Shown here: piece by piece, positions 47,427-56,865 of the stretch | Numbering within the stretch: the first letter of the stretch is position 1 | Layout: the number at the start of each line of letters is the position of its first letter | From: Aurantiacibacter sp. D1-12 | GTDB lineage: Bacteria > Pseudomonadota > Alphaproteobacteria > Sphingomonadales > Sphingomonadaceae | Length of the DNA stretch: 64,000 bases | Assembly: GCF_028858515.1 (NCBI RefSeq) | Contig: NZ_JAPJZJ010000001.1 | Location: 434,001-498,000, forward strand | Direction: 5' to 3' | The notes under the pieces: generated by a model | What the model was told of the DNA's origin: nothing | What the model saw: the letters and a program-made list of their open reading frames with translations, nothing else | The model's database searches: none | Position numbers and translations under genes: made by a program

Positions 47427-48649
47427 AGCCGGCCGGTCCCATCCCGTCTCATTTCTCCGCGTTGGGCGGAGAGTTGATGCTTGGCGGGCGCACCGCTAGC
47501 GCATTGGTAGATGAAGCTGGGGACACCCCGCTCTTTGTCTACTCCCGCGATGCCATCGCCGCGCGAATGGCTGAGCTGCGCAGCGCCATGCCAGAACGTT
47601 TGCATATTCATTATGCTATGAAAGCAAACCCTTACGGCCCTCTTCTCGAATTTATGGCAGATCTGGTTGATGGACTGGATATTGCCTCTGTCGGCGAGTT
47701 CGAGCAGGCGCGCGAAGCGGGTTACCTGCCACGAGAGACCAGCTTTGCCGGGCCAGGCAAGCGTGATGACGAGCTGTTTGCGGCGATCCGCGCTGGCGTC
47801 ACCATCAATCTCGAATCCGAAGGCGAAGCAGACCGGGCGCTCGAAATAGCGCGCACTCTCGACGTTAAACCGCGACTAGCGATCCGCGTGAATCCCTCCT
47901 TCGAGCTGCGCGGTTCAGGCATGAAGATGGGGGGCGGGGCCAAGCCGTTTGGTGTGGATGCAGACCGTGTGCCGGCTCTGGCACGCAGGTTGGTGGATGC
48001 GGATGCAAACTGGCGCGGATTTCACATCTACAGCGGCAGCCAGTCGCTCGATGCGGAGGCTATTGCGGAATCGCAGGCCAATGTGATCGCGCTCGCCTCC
48101 GAACTGGCGGCAGAGGCGGATGTCAGCGTTCCGCATCTGAATATGGGCGGCGGTTTCGGGATCCCTTATTTTGCCAAGGATGAGCCGCTCGACATCGAAT
48201 ATATTGGCAGGGCACTGCAACGACAGTTCAACGATCTTCCATCGAACCTCGCCGAGACGCAGTTCGCCATCGAGTTGGGGCGTTATCTGGTTGGAGAAGC
48301 CGGTGTCTATCTAACCCGTGTGGTCGACCGGAAGATAAGCCACGGGACGACATACGTCGTTACAGACGGCGGTTTGCACCATCAGCTCGCCGCATCGGGG
48401 AACTTCGGGGCGGTTGTACGCCGCAACTATCCCGTTGCTATTGCGAGCAAGTTCGACGCCGAGCCCGTCGAAGAAGTCAACATTGTCGGCTGTCTCTGCA
48501 CCCCGCTTGATCGGCTTGGTGACGATGTTCACATGCCTCGCGCCGAGGTCGGCGATCTGGTCGCGGTTTTTTGCGCCGGGGCCTATGGTGCGAGCGCCAG
48601 TCCGGCGACTTTCCTGGGGCAGGGACCGGCCCAAGAACTGCTCGTTTAA
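47423..48649 (+). CDS. PLP-dependent decarboxylase, exosortase A locus
   Basis: A 408-residue fold-type III PLP enzyme related to diaminopimelate and ornithine decarboxylases (TIGR03099-type). The PLP Lys is Lys67 in IHYAMKANP. The Gly-rich phosphate loop LNMGGGFGIPY and the C-terminal GAYGASASP are conserved; the Cys in GCLCTPLD is the substrate-side Cys. The amino-acid substrate is unknown. It may make an amine used by the FemAB/GNAT enzymes or attached to the polysaccharide; this is inference. Confidence 0.93.
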   Translation: MKPAGPIPSHFSALGGELMLGGRTASALVDEAGDTPLFVYSRDAIAARMAELRSAMPERLHIHYAMKANPYGPLLEFMADLVDGLDIASVGEFEQAREAGYLPRETSFAGPGKRDDELFAAIRAGVTINLESEGEADRALEIARTLDVKPRLAIRVNPSFELRGSGMKMGGGAKPFGVDADRVPALARRLVDADANWRGFHIYSGSQSLDAEAIAESQANVIALASELAAEADVSVPHLNMGGGFGIPYFAKDEPLDIEYIGRALQRQFNDLPSNLAETQFAIELGRYLVGEAGVYLTRVVDRKISHGTTYVVTDGGLHHQLAASGNFGAVVRRNYPVAIASKFDAEPVEEVNIVGCLCTPLDRLGDDVHMPRAEVGDLVAVFCAGAYGASASPATFLGQGPAQELLV

Positions 48650-48666
48650 GCACAACCTCTTACATC

Positions 48667-48723
48667 GTCCCGTTTCGGGACACGGGTCAAGAAAACCCCC
48701 ATTTCCTGCGGTTTGGGACCGCA
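48667..48723 (+). promoter_or_regulatory. Two small hairpins in the gap before the export operon
   Basis: GTCCCG/CGGGAC (48667-48672 with 48676-48681, loop TTT) and TGCGGT/ACCGCA (48707-48712 with 48718-48723, 5-base loop) lie in the 197-bp gap between the decarboxylase and the Wza-like gene. Neither is followed by a T-run. They may terminate or attenuate readthrough; no clear promoter boxes were found in this gap. Confidence 0.35.
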
Positions 48724-48846
48724 AGGCTAACGTAATGTTCACCCTTTTTCGCGAGAAGGACAGCCGGATCCAAAGGGCGAAATGCGTGCGTGGTGATTGA
48801 GAGCCGCGTCAGCTGATCGCCAAAGTACTCGCGAAGGACGCATTTC

Positions 48847-49491
48847 ATGCGCACGAAAATTCTGGCCCGTAACCTCCTCGCTTCCGTAAGCGTAGGCATC
48901 GCACTTGCCGGCTGTGCCGGTGGGGCAGGTGGCCCGCAACTGGAGCCTGCGCGTTTTGTCGCTCTGCAAGAAGGGCCCGGCGAAGACTATGTCATCGCGC
49001 CGCTCGATCAACTGACCATCCATGTCTGGCGCAATGATGAACTGGGCGCTTCCGTCCAGGTGCGCCCTGACGGACGCATATCCACGCCGCTTATCGCTGA
49101 TATGCCTGCGGTCGGTAAAACGCCGACCATGCTGGCAGAGGACATCCGCCTCCAGCTTTCGCAGTACATTGAAGATCCGCTGGTGACGGTGATTATCAAT
49201 GAATTCAACGGCAGCGGGAACCAACAGGTCCGAATTGTAGGCGCAACCGCCGAACCTGCCGCCATTCCCTATCGCGCAAACATGACCCTGCTCGATGCGA
49301 TGATCGCTGTTGGTGGTCTGAGTGAATACGCTGCGGGTAATCGTGCACGGCTCATCCGTTTCGATCGCGAAAGTGGAGAGCAGCGCGAATACAACCTGCG
49401 CCTGTCCGATCTGCTTCGCCGTGGTGACAGCGATGCCAATGTGATGCTGCGCGGTGGTGATGTGATCATCATCCCAGAGAGCATGTTCTAA
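48847..49491 (+). CDS. Polysaccharide export lipoprotein (Wza-like), XrtA locus
   Basis: The 214-residue product has a lipoprotein signal ending LALAGC (Cys23), a Poly_export domain (YVIAPLDQLTIHVWRNDELG) and a SLBB-like C-terminal half (RIVGATAEPAAIPY, GGDVIIIPE). It should form or contribute to the outer-membrane exit channel. It is the first gene of the rightward export operon. Confidence 0.94.
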   Translation: MRTKILARNLLASVSVGIALAGCAGGAGGPQLEPARFVALQEGPGEDYVIAPLDQLTIHVWRNDELGASVQVRPDGRISTPLIADMPAVGKTPTMLAEDIRLQLSQYIEDPLVTVIINEFNGSGNQQVRIVGATAEPAAIPYRANMTLLDAMIAVGGLSEYAAGNRARLIRFDRESGEQREYNLRLSDLLRRGDSDANVMLRGGDVIIIPESMF

Positions 49492-49505
49492 GAGGAGTAG
49501 GGGGC

Positions 49506-51023
49506 TTGAACCAGCTTCTTGAAGAATTGCGCGCCGGACTATGGGCAGTCTGGAACCGTCGCTGGCTCGCTCTGGGCATTGCCTGGGGCGTTTGCCTGCT
49601 CGGTTGGTTGGCTGTTGCGCTGATTCCCAACTCGTACGAGTCCGAAACGCGCATCTTTGTGCAGCTGGATGATGTTCTTGCAGAACAGATCGGCATCGGT
49701 GCCAATGCACGCGAACGCGATATCGATCGCATCCGCCAGACTCTGGCGAGCGCCGTCAATCTGGAAACTGTCGTCCGCTCTACGCGCATCGGCGATACCG
49801 TGACCAATGGTACGCAGATGGAAGCAGCCATCGAGCAGCTGAGTGAAGACGTGCAGGTGGTGAGTGAAGGCGAGAACATCTTCGAAATCACCGCACAGAG
49901 CGGCCGCAGCGATCTTTCTGATTCCGAAAACGCTGAGCTGGCCCAGACCATCGCCCAGCGCATGATCGACATCTTCCGTGAGGAGAATCTCGGCGGTGCG
50001 CGCGGCGAAATGGCGGACTCGATCGAGTTCCTCAATGAACAACTTGCCCAGCGTGAGGCCGAACTGGCCGCTGCGGAAGAGCGCCGTTTGGCATTCGAGG
50101 CTGCGAACCCTGATCTTATCGGTGGTGCGCAGGCGATTGCCCAGCAATTGAGCGCAACCCGGGCAGAATTGCGCAGTGTTGAATCCGATCTTGGCGCTGC
50201 CCAGGCTGCGCTTGCCGGTCTGGACGGTCAGCTTGCCAGTACCCCGCGCACGATTGTGGTGCCGGGGTCCGGAAGCCCGCAGTCGACGCTCGCCCAGGCG
50301 GAGGCGAACCTTGCTGCTATGCGTGCACGTGGGCTTACGGATGAGCATCCTGATGTTGTCGCCGCCCAGCGCACTGTTTCGGCTATGCGTGAACAGGCGC
50401 AGGCTTCGGGCGGTGCAGGTGGTCAGTTGAACCCTGCCTATACATCGCTCCAGAGCATGCGTGTGGAACGCCAGTCAAACGTGATGGCGCTCCAGTCTCG
50501 CGCGGCAGCACTGCGTGCCGAAATCGCATCGATCAATGCCAGCGCTGCACGTGAGCCTGGTGCGGCCGCTGAAGCGCAACGCATCAGCCGCGATTACGAA
50601 GTGCTGCGCGAACAGTACGATTCGCTGTTGCAAGACCGTGAAGAGCTGCGCCTGCGCGGCCAGGTCGAAAACGAGCGTAGCGCGGTGCAGTTCGAAGTTG
50701 TCGATCCGCCGACCACACCGCGGTCTCCCGCCGCTCCCAACCGCCCGCTGCTGATTTTCGGCGTGCTTCTGCTTGGCATCGGTGCAGGCACAGGCACAGC
50801 CTTTGCGCTTAGCAAACTGGGCTCAACTTTTGCGACCGCAGGGCAGCTGGAGCGGACTTTTGGTCTGCCGGTGATCGGCACGATTACACACACATTCACC
50901 GAAGCCGGGCGCGATTTGCGTCGCAAGCGCTTCAAGTATTTCGCCGCCGCATCCAGCGGCCTCGCGGTTCTTTGCGTCATCCTGCTGGGTGTCGAAATGT
51001 TCCAGCGCAGTACGATGGCTTGA
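49506..51023 (+). CDS. Polysaccharide chain-length determinant (Wzc N-terminal-like), XrtA locus
   Basis: The 505-residue inner-membrane protein has an N-terminal helix (about 20-40), a Wzz-like periplasmic domain with long coiled coil (about 160-400, Gln/Ala/Glu-rich), a Pro-rich segment PPTTPRSPAAPNRP, and C-terminal helices (about 417-435 and near 485). It lacks a kinase domain. The start is a TTG at 49506, 8 bases behind AGGAG. It controls chain length together with the separate autokinase encoded next. Confidence 0.93.
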   Translation: MNQLLEELRAGLWAVWNRRWLALGIAWGVCLLGWLAVALIPNSYESETRIFVQLDDVLAEQIGIGANARERDIDRIRQTLASAVNLETVVRSTRIGDTVTNGTQMEAAIEQLSEDVQVVSEGENIFEITAQSGRSDLSDSENAELAQTIAQRMIDIFREENLGGARGEMADSIEFLNEQLAQREAELAAAEERRLAFEAANPDLIGGAQAIAQQLSATRAELRSVESDLGAAQAALAGLDGQLASTPRTIVVPGSGSPQSTLAQAEANLAAMRARGLTDEHPDVVAAQRTVSAMREQAQASGGAGGQLNPAYTSLQSMRVERQSNVMALQSRAAALRAEIASINASAAREPGAAAEAQRISRDYEVLREQYDSLLQDREELRLRGQVENERSAVQFEVVDPPTTPRSPAAPNRPLLIFGVLLLGIGAGTGTAFALSKLGSTFATAGQLERTFGLPVIGTITHTFTEAGRDLRRKRFKYFAAASSGLAVLCVILLGVEMFQRSTMA

Positions 51024-51033
51024 GGGAATTGGC

Positions 51034-52047
51034 ATGACAGAACATCGCAAAATCCCGACGCCTTCCAAGTCGCTGTTCGAGCGGGCCGAGAACTTCTTCG
51101 GCCTTGGCGGTGATTTCAAACCTGCGCCGGTGCCCAAGAAACTGGCCAATCCGGTCAACCGCCGGATTGAAAAGCGCAAACCAAAAGCGGAACCCGAGGT
51201 TTCACTGCGCGAAGCGGCCAACAAGGCGGTGCCGCCACGCAAATACCCCGAGGAGACTGCCGTCGCTCCTGCGCCTGTGCCGGAGCCTGTCTACGAAGAT
51301 GTATCCTTCTCCGAGAAGGTGCATCCGATCGACCGTGAAGCGCTTGATATGTATGGGCTCATCCAGCCAGAAGGGCATGTCACTGCGCTGCTGGAAGAAT
51401 TCCGCATCGTTAAGCGGCAAGTACTCAAATCAGTGCGCAAGGCGCGCGAAGCCGGATCGGGCCAGCTTGCCCAGCGCGTGCTTGTCTGTTCGCCGTTGCC
51501 CAATGAAGGCAAGAGCTATTGCTCGGTAAACCTTGCCATTGCTCTCGCTGCCGAAAAGGATAGCGAAGTGCTGCTGGTCGACGCCGACTTCGCCAAACCT
51601 TCGGTTCTGTCGATGCTTGGCCTGCCTGCCGGGCCTGGCTTCATGGACGTCCTCGCTCGCGATGATATGAATGTCGAGGATTGCGTTCTCGCCACCGACA
51701 TCGCCGGGCTGCATGTTCTGCCTGCGGGCAATCACACGACGTCTGATAGCGAATACCTCGCCAGTTCACGCACGGCAGAGGTGCTCGATCGCCTTACCCG
51801 TGCTGCACCCAACCGGATTGTCATCTTCGATAGTCCGCCCGCTCTCGCAGCCTCTCCGGCTGCTGAGCTCGCCAATCATGTCGGACAGGCGATTGTCGTC
51901 GCTCGGGCCGACCGCACAGGCCAGACCGCGCTCGAAGACGCGCTCACTCTGCTCTCGGCCTGTCCCGATCTCAAGCTGCTGCTCAATGCAGCGCATTTCA
52001 GCCCCAGTGGCCGCCGTTTTGGCGCCTATTACGGGCAGGAGGACTAG
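51034..52047 (+). CDS. Bacterial tyrosine autokinase of the XrtA locus
   Basis: The 337-residue BY-kinase has a disordered N-terminal half and a Walker A SPLPNEGKS (153-161), Walker A' VLLVDADF (179-186) and Walker B-like IVIFDSPPAL. The C-terminus has only a short Tyr cluster (GAYYGQED). It probably autophosphorylates and regulates the chain-length protein encoded upstream. The ATG at 51034 follows GAGGG. Confidence 0.92.
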   Translation: MTEHRKIPTPSKSLFERAENFFGLGGDFKPAPVPKKLANPVNRRIEKRKPKAEPEVSLREAANKAVPPRKYPEETAVAPAPVPEPVYEDVSFSEKVHPIDREALDMYGLIQPEGHVTALLEEFRIVKRQVLKSVRKAREAGSGQLAQRVLVCSPLPNEGKSYCSVNLAIALAAEKDSEVLLVDADFAKPSVLSMLGLPAGPGFMDVLARDDMNVEDCVLATDIAGLHVLPAGNHTTSDSEYLASSRTAEVLDRLTRAAPNRIVIFDSPPALAASPAAELANHVGQAIVVARADRTGQTALEDALTLLSACPDLKLLLNAAHFSPSGRRFGAYYGQED

Positions 52048-52051
52048 TACG

Positions 52052-53689
52052 ATGCGTACGACACTTACTCTGGCACTGGCACTTGCGGCATTTCCCGCAA
52101 GCGCGCTTGCACAGGACATGGAAGAGGCGGGCGAAGAAGCACGTTCGGCCGATCGCGGTGTGGAAATCGCTCCGTATATCGAGGCGGCCCAGGTCGTCAC
52201 GGCGGAGCTTTCTCCTGGTGACGACGTGGTCACATACAGCCGCGTTGCTGCCGGTGTGGATGCCGGTTTCGGCGGACGCTACTCGTCCGGCTCGGTCTCG
52301 CTTCGGTATGAACGTCGTTTTGGCTGGAGCGACAATGTTTCGGACAGTGACACCATTTCGGGCATCGCGCGCACTTCGCTTGCGCTGGCTGGCCCCGCTC
52401 TGACGTTTGAAGCGGGCGGTCTGGCATCGCGCACCCGTGTTGAAAGCAATGGCAGTACCTCACTGGGCGATTTCGGGCTGGATGACGATTTCACGACGCA
52501 GATCTATTCGGTCTACGCTGGTCCGGCAGTGCGCACCCAACTCGGCCGAGCCGAGCTGACCGGTGCTTATCGCCTTGGTTACACCCGTGTGGAATCTCCC
52601 GACGCGTTCCAGCTCGATCCGCAATCGGCTCCGGTCGATCTGTTTGACGAATCCATCACCCACAATGCCAGCGCGCGTATCGGCTTTGCGCCGAACACAG
52701 TGCTGCCGGTTGGCCTGGGTGTTGGTGCGGGATGGAACCGGCAAGACCTGTCCAATCTCGATCAGCGCATCGATGATCGCCATGTCCGTGCGGATGTAAC
52801 CGTTCCGGTCTCTCCCAATGTCGCCTTTGTGGGTGGCGTTGGTTACGAGGAAGTCGAGGTTTCAAGCCGCGATGCCCTCCGCGATATCAACGGTGATCCG
52901 GTGATCGGCCCTGATGGCCGCTTCGTTACCGATGAAAGTTCGCCGCGCGAAATCGCCTATGAAACCGATGGCCTGATCTGGGATGTCGGTGTGATGTGGC
53001 GACCGAGCAACCGCACCTCGCTCAGCGCAGGTGTGGGCCGCCGTTATGGCTCGACGACTTACTACGGCAACCTGTCCTATGCGCCGAATGCCAACTCGAG
53101 CCTCGGTGTGTCGGTCTATGACAACATCAACAGCTTCGGCGGTCAATTGACTGGCGCGCTGGACACGCTGGGCACCGACTTTGCCGCACTGCGCAACCCG
53201 GTCACGGGTGATCTGGGCGGTTGTGTTGCCAGCACAGAAGGCCAGAACTGCGGTCTTGCCAGCCTTGGCTCGCTGCGCTCGGGCGTGTTCCGCAGCCGCG
53301 GTGTTTCGATCGGCTATGGCGGGACCGCCGGCCGTACGACCTACAGCGTAGGCGCCGGTTATGACCGCCGCACGTTCATCGCCGGACAGAACAGCATTCT
53401 TGCCGCGACCGATGGCATTGCCGACGAGACCTTTTGGCTCGCCAGCTATGTTGCCCGTCAGCTTGATCGCAATTCACAGCTGTCCTTCGGCGCGACAGGC
53501 TCGCTGTTCGAAAGCGGAGTGGACGGCGTAGGCTCGACCTACGGTTACAGCGTCAACACTGCTTACAGCCGCAACTTCATCGAAGGCCTGACGGCGACTG
53601 CCGCAGTCAGCCTTGACGGCATCACACGCGATGATCTGCCCGACTATCAAGCCGCTTCGGCCCTGGTCGGCCTTCGCTACACATTCTGA
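52052..53689 (+). CDS. Outer membrane beta-barrel of the XrtA locus (TIGR03016-type)
   Basis: The 545-residue protein has a signal peptide (cleavage after ALA) and many amphipathic strands ending in the C-terminal aromatic LVGLRYTF, the pattern of an outer-membrane barrel. It matches PEP-CTERM-locus outer-membrane proteins of the TIGR03016 type by position and length. The ATG at 52052 follows AGGAGG. It may export or modify the polysaccharide at the surface. Confidence 0.9.
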   Translation: MRTTLTLALALAAFPASALAQDMEEAGEEARSADRGVEIAPYIEAAQVVTAELSPGDDVVTYSRVAAGVDAGFGGRYSSGSVSLRYERRFGWSDNVSDSDTISGIARTSLALAGPALTFEAGGLASRTRVESNGSTSLGDFGLDDDFTTQIYSVYAGPAVRTQLGRAELTGAYRLGYTRVESPDAFQLDPQSAPVDLFDESITHNASARIGFAPNTVLPVGLGVGAGWNRQDLSNLDQRIDDRHVRADVTVPVSPNVAFVGGVGYEEVEVSSRDALRDINGDPVIGPDGRFVTDESSPREIAYETDGLIWDVGVMWRPSNRTSLSAGVGRRYGSTTYYGNLSYAPNANSSLGVSVYDNINSFGGQLTGALDTLGTDFAALRNPVTGDLGGCVASTEGQNCGLASLGSLRSGVFRSRGVSIGYGGTAGRTTYSVGAGYDRRTFIAGQNSILAATDGIADETFWLASYVARQLDRNSQLSFGATGSLFESGVDGVGSTYGYSVNTAYSRNFIEGLTATAAVSLDGITRDDLPDYQAASALVGLRYTF

Positions 53690-53712
53690 CGGGTCCAAAG
53701 GAGAGCAGACCC

Positions 53713-54867
53713 ATGTTTGACAATTTCTACGGCCTTACCGGCAAGCCATTCCAGCTGACGCCTGATCCGGAATTCTATTTCCGCTCGATCACGCACCGCA
53801 AGGCGCTATCCTATCTCGGCTATGGCCTTGCCCAGGGTGAGGGTTTCATCGTCATCACCGGTGAAATCGGCTCAGGTAAGTCGACTCTGGTCGCGCACAT
53901 GATGGAAAGCCTCGACCGCGAGCAGGTGACTGTCGCGCAGATCGTGACGAGCAAACTGGATGAGGAAGAGATCATCCATGTGATTGCTGGCGCAATGGGC
54001 CTCGATATCGAAGGGCATGACAAGGCAACGGCTCTTACCGAGATTGAAAGCTATCTCCATTCAGAAGCGCGCGCAGGCCGTCGCTGCCTACTGATTGTCG
54101 ATGAATCGCAGAACCTTTCGGTTCCGGCGCTGGAAGAGCTTCGCATGCTCTCCAACTTCCAGCTCGGCAACCATCCGCTTCTGCAAACGCTGCTGCTTGG
54201 CCAGCCCGAATTCCGCACCGTTCTGCAGAATGACGAAGGTCTTGAGCAACTGCGCCAGCGCGTGATCGCTGCGCATCACCTTGAGCCGATGCAGAAGAGC
54301 GAAATCGAGCCCTACATCATCCACCGCCTGGAGAAGGTGGGATGGGAAGGCAATCCGGCTTTCGACCAGCGTGTCTATGCCGAATTGTTTGAAGCATCGG
54401 GCGGTATTCCGCGCCGTGTGAACCAGATCGCCAATCGTTTGCTGCTGCTGGGCGCCGTTGAAGAGCGTTCTCGCATCGACGCCGCCATGCTGCAATCGGT
54501 CCTCGCCGAGATGGAAGCCGAACGTGCATTCCCGTCTGCGGCCCCTTCGGCTCTGAAGCAGAAAGACCCCGAATTCGAACCGGTCAAAGCCATGCCGACG
54601 GTGCCGCGCGTGGATATCGAGCAGTTTGAATCCGCGCTTGCCGAGCGCGACGCGCAGATTGCCGAGTTGCAGCAGGCTGTGGTCGAACTGGCCAACCAGA
54701 CCGACGAAGCCGCGGTGAATGTCGTGAACCCTGAAATTGAAGCCATGCGCGAACAGATTTCCCGTATCGAAGCACGCTGCTTCGAGCAGGAACGTTCGAT
54801 CCGTCAGACGCTGACGATGTTGATCGAATGGATCGAGAGCGAGATGGATTCGACCAAGGCCGCTTGA
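53713..54867 (+). CDS. ExeA-like ATPase of the XrtA locus
   Basis: The 384-residue AAA-type ATPase (TIGR03015-type) has Walker A GEIGSGKST (50-58), Walker B LLIVDESQN (126-134), and the GGIPRRVNQIANRLLL sensor region. The C-terminal third is a predicted coiled coil (DAQIAELQQAVVELA and RIEARCFEQERSIRQTL). It resembles general-secretion ExeA but lacks its membrane and peptidoglycan-binding parts. It may drive assembly of the export machine. Confidence 0.92.
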   Translation: MFDNFYGLTGKPFQLTPDPEFYFRSITHRKALSYLGYGLAQGEGFIVITGEIGSGKSTLVAHMMESLDREQVTVAQIVTSKLDEEEIIHVIAGAMGLDIEGHDKATALTEIESYLHSEARAGRRCLLIVDESQNLSVPALEELRMLSNFQLGNHPLLQTLLLGQPEFRTVLQNDEGLEQLRQRVIAAHHLEPMQKSEIEPYIIHRLEKVGWEGNPAFDQRVYAELFEASGGIPRRVNQIANRLLLLGAVEERSRIDAAMLQSVLAEMEAERAFPSAAPSALKQKDPEFEPVKAMPTVPRVDIEQFESALAERDAQIAELQQAVVELANQTDEAAVNVVNPEIEAMREQISRIEARCFEQERSIRQTLTMLIEWIESEMDSTKAA

Positions 54868-54889
54868 GCGACCTGAGGAGGCATTCGCG

Positions 54890-55810
54890 GTGAACGCGAT
54901 CAATCTGGATGGTGAACAGGCAGAAAAGGTCATTGTGAATGGCCTGTCTGTCGACGTGGAAGACTGGTTCCAGGTCGGCGCGTTTGAAGACGTGATCGAG
55001 CGGGACCAGTGGGGCGGTCTGGATGATCGTGTCGAGCGTAATGTTCACCAGATTCTTGACCTGTTTGACGAAGCCGAGGCAAGCGCGACATTCTTCACAC
55101 TGGGCTGGGTGGCCGAGCGGCAGAAGAGCCTGCTGCGCGAAATCGTCGCGCGCGGACACGAAGTCGCCAGTCACGGTTGGGATCACGAGCGTGTGTTCCG
55201 CATGGATCGCAAGATGTTCGCCGCCGATATCGAGAAGACCCGCAAGACGATCGAGGATTGCTGCGGCGCCCGCGTTATCGGCTACCGCGCGCCTAGCTTC
55301 TCCATCGACCAGCGCACACCGTGGGCCTTTATGGAGCTGGCGGAGCAGGGGTATCTCTATTCCTCCAGCGTCGCTCCGGTCGCGCATGATCACTATGGCT
55401 GGGCAGACGCTCCACGTTTCGCATTCAATCCGCTGCCCTGGCACAATCTGGTTGAGCTTCCGGTCACCACGGCGGAATTCCGAGGCAAACGCCTTGCAGC
55501 CGGCGGCGGTGGGTTCTTCCGCGTCCTGCCCTATGCCTTCAGTCGTTGGGCGATCCGGCAAGTGAACCGTGATGCCGAAAAGCCGGCAATCTTCTACTTC
55601 CACCCTTGGGAAATTGACCCTGGCCAGCCGCGTGTTTCGGGAGCTCCTATCCGCTCGCGCCTGCGCCACTACACCAATCTCGACAAGATGGCGGGCAAGT
55701 TGCGCCAGTTGATCGAGGAATTTTCGTGGGGCCGCATCGATGTGATCGCTCACCGCGAAGCCGCGCGTCTCCAGGCCGAAAAGGCTGCCAAGCATTCGGT
55801 GACATTGTGA
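54890..55810 (+). CDS. XrtA-locus polysaccharide deacetylase
   Basis: The 306-residue NodB-homology enzyme (TIGR03006-type) removes acetyl groups from hexosamine. The metal and catalytic set is visible: LSVDVEDWF (Asp22, Asp25), SHGWDHE (His95, His99), GYRAPSFS, and FYFHPWEID near the C-terminus. The GTG start at 54890 follows GAGGAGG. There is no signal peptide, so it is cytoplasmic. The stop overlaps the FemAB start (GTGA). Confidence 0.94.
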   Translation: MNAINLDGEQAEKVIVNGLSVDVEDWFQVGAFEDVIERDQWGGLDDRVERNVHQILDLFDEAEASATFFTLGWVAERQKSLLREIVARGHEVASHGWDHERVFRMDRKMFAADIEKTRKTIEDCCGARVIGYRAPSFSIDQRTPWAFMELAEQGYLYSSSVAPVAHDHYGWADAPRFAFNPLPWHNLVELPVTTAEFRGKRLAAGGGGFFRVLPYAFSRWAIRQVNRDAEKPAIFYFHPWEIDPGQPRVSGAPIRSRLRHYTNLDKMAGKLRQLIEEFSWGRIDVIAHREAARLQAEKAAKHSVTL

Positions 55811-56865
55811 ATGCGCCCTTCGCTCTCAGCCGCGAGCATGCCCGCAAGGTAGATCTGCACGAGCCCGACGAGGCGAAGCGGATCGAAGCATTCGTGGCAG
55901 AGCAGGGCGGGTCAGTGTTTCATCGTCCAGCATGGCTGCGTGCCGTCGAACACGGCACCGGCAATCGCGCGCTGGGAATCGTATCCGAGAAAGACGGCGC
56001 GATCACGGGTTGGCTGCCACTGACCGAAGTGCATTCGCCAGTATTCGGGCGCGTGCTTGCTTCAAGCGGTTTCGCGGTCGAGGGCGGGGTGCTCGCTGAT
56101 AGCGAAAATGCGGTGCGGATGCTGTGTGATGGAGCGCAGGAACTGGCTGTCCGCCTGTCTTGCCCAAGCATAGAGTTGCGTGGCGGCAATGTCTCTCCCG
56201 ATTGGCAGGTGCAGACTGAAAGCCATTGCGGTTTCGTGCAGCCATTGGCCGGGGATGACGAGGCGCAACTGCTCCAGATCCCGCGCAAGCAGCGTGCCGA
56301 AGTGCGCAAGGGACTGAAGAACGATCTTCGGGTCACAGTTGGTAATGAAGAGAAAGATCACGCCGCACATTATGCGGTATATGCCGAGAGTGTGCGCAAT
56401 CTGGGCACGCCCGTTTTCCCGCGCAGCCTGTTCGATGCAACGCTGGACCGACTGAATGCTGACATTCTGACTGTATGGCAGGGTGAAACGCCGGTCGCGA
56501 GCGTGCTCTCTCTCTATCACGATGGCGCTGTCATGCCCTATTGGGGCGGCGGAACTTGGGCGGCGCGCGGCCTGCGCGCGAACGATCTGATGTATTACAA
56601 GCTGATGCTCCACGCGCGGGAGAGGGGCTGTGATCGTTTCGATTTCGGGCGCAGCAAAACGGAAAGCGGCGCTTACTTCTTCAAGAAGAACTGGGGCTTC
56701 GAACCAGAACCGCTGAGCTATGCCAGTTGGACAGCGCCGGGGCATGAAAGCCGAGATGCCGATCCTACCAGCGCAAAGCATCAGGCACGCATTGCACTAT
56801 GGAAGAAGTTGCCGACAGCTCTGACCAATCGTCTGGGCCCGCTGATCGCGCGGGGGCTGGGGTGA
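55807..56865 (+). CDS. FemAB-family protein of the XrtA locus
   Basis: The 352-residue product is a double-GNAT FemAB-type transferase (KQRAEVRKGLKND, VMPYWGGGTWAARGLRANDL, CDRFDFGRSKTESGAYFFKK). Classical FemAB enzymes add amino acids from aminoacyl-tRNA to peptidoglycan precursors; here an analogous acyl-type transfer to the polysaccharide or its lipid carrier is inferred. It begins at a GTG in GTGA overlap with the deacetylase and ends in the same overlap with the glycosyltransferase. Confidence 0.9.
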   Translation: MNAPFALSREHARKVDLHEPDEAKRIEAFVAEQGGSVFHRPAWLRAVEHGTGNRALGIVSEKDGAITGWLPLTEVHSPVFGRVLASSGFAVEGGVLADSENAVRMLCDGAQELAVRLSCPSIELRGGNVSPDWQVQTESHCGFVQPLAGDDEAQLLQIPRKQRAEVRKGLKNDLRVTVGNEEKDHAAHYAVYAESVRNLGTPVFPRSLFDATLDRLNADILTVWQGETPVASVLSLYHDGAVMPYWGGGTWAARGLRANDLMYYKLMLHARERGCDRFDFGRSKTESGAYFFKKNWGFEPEPLSYASWTAPGHESRDADPTSAKHQARIALWKKLPTALTNRLGPLIARGLG

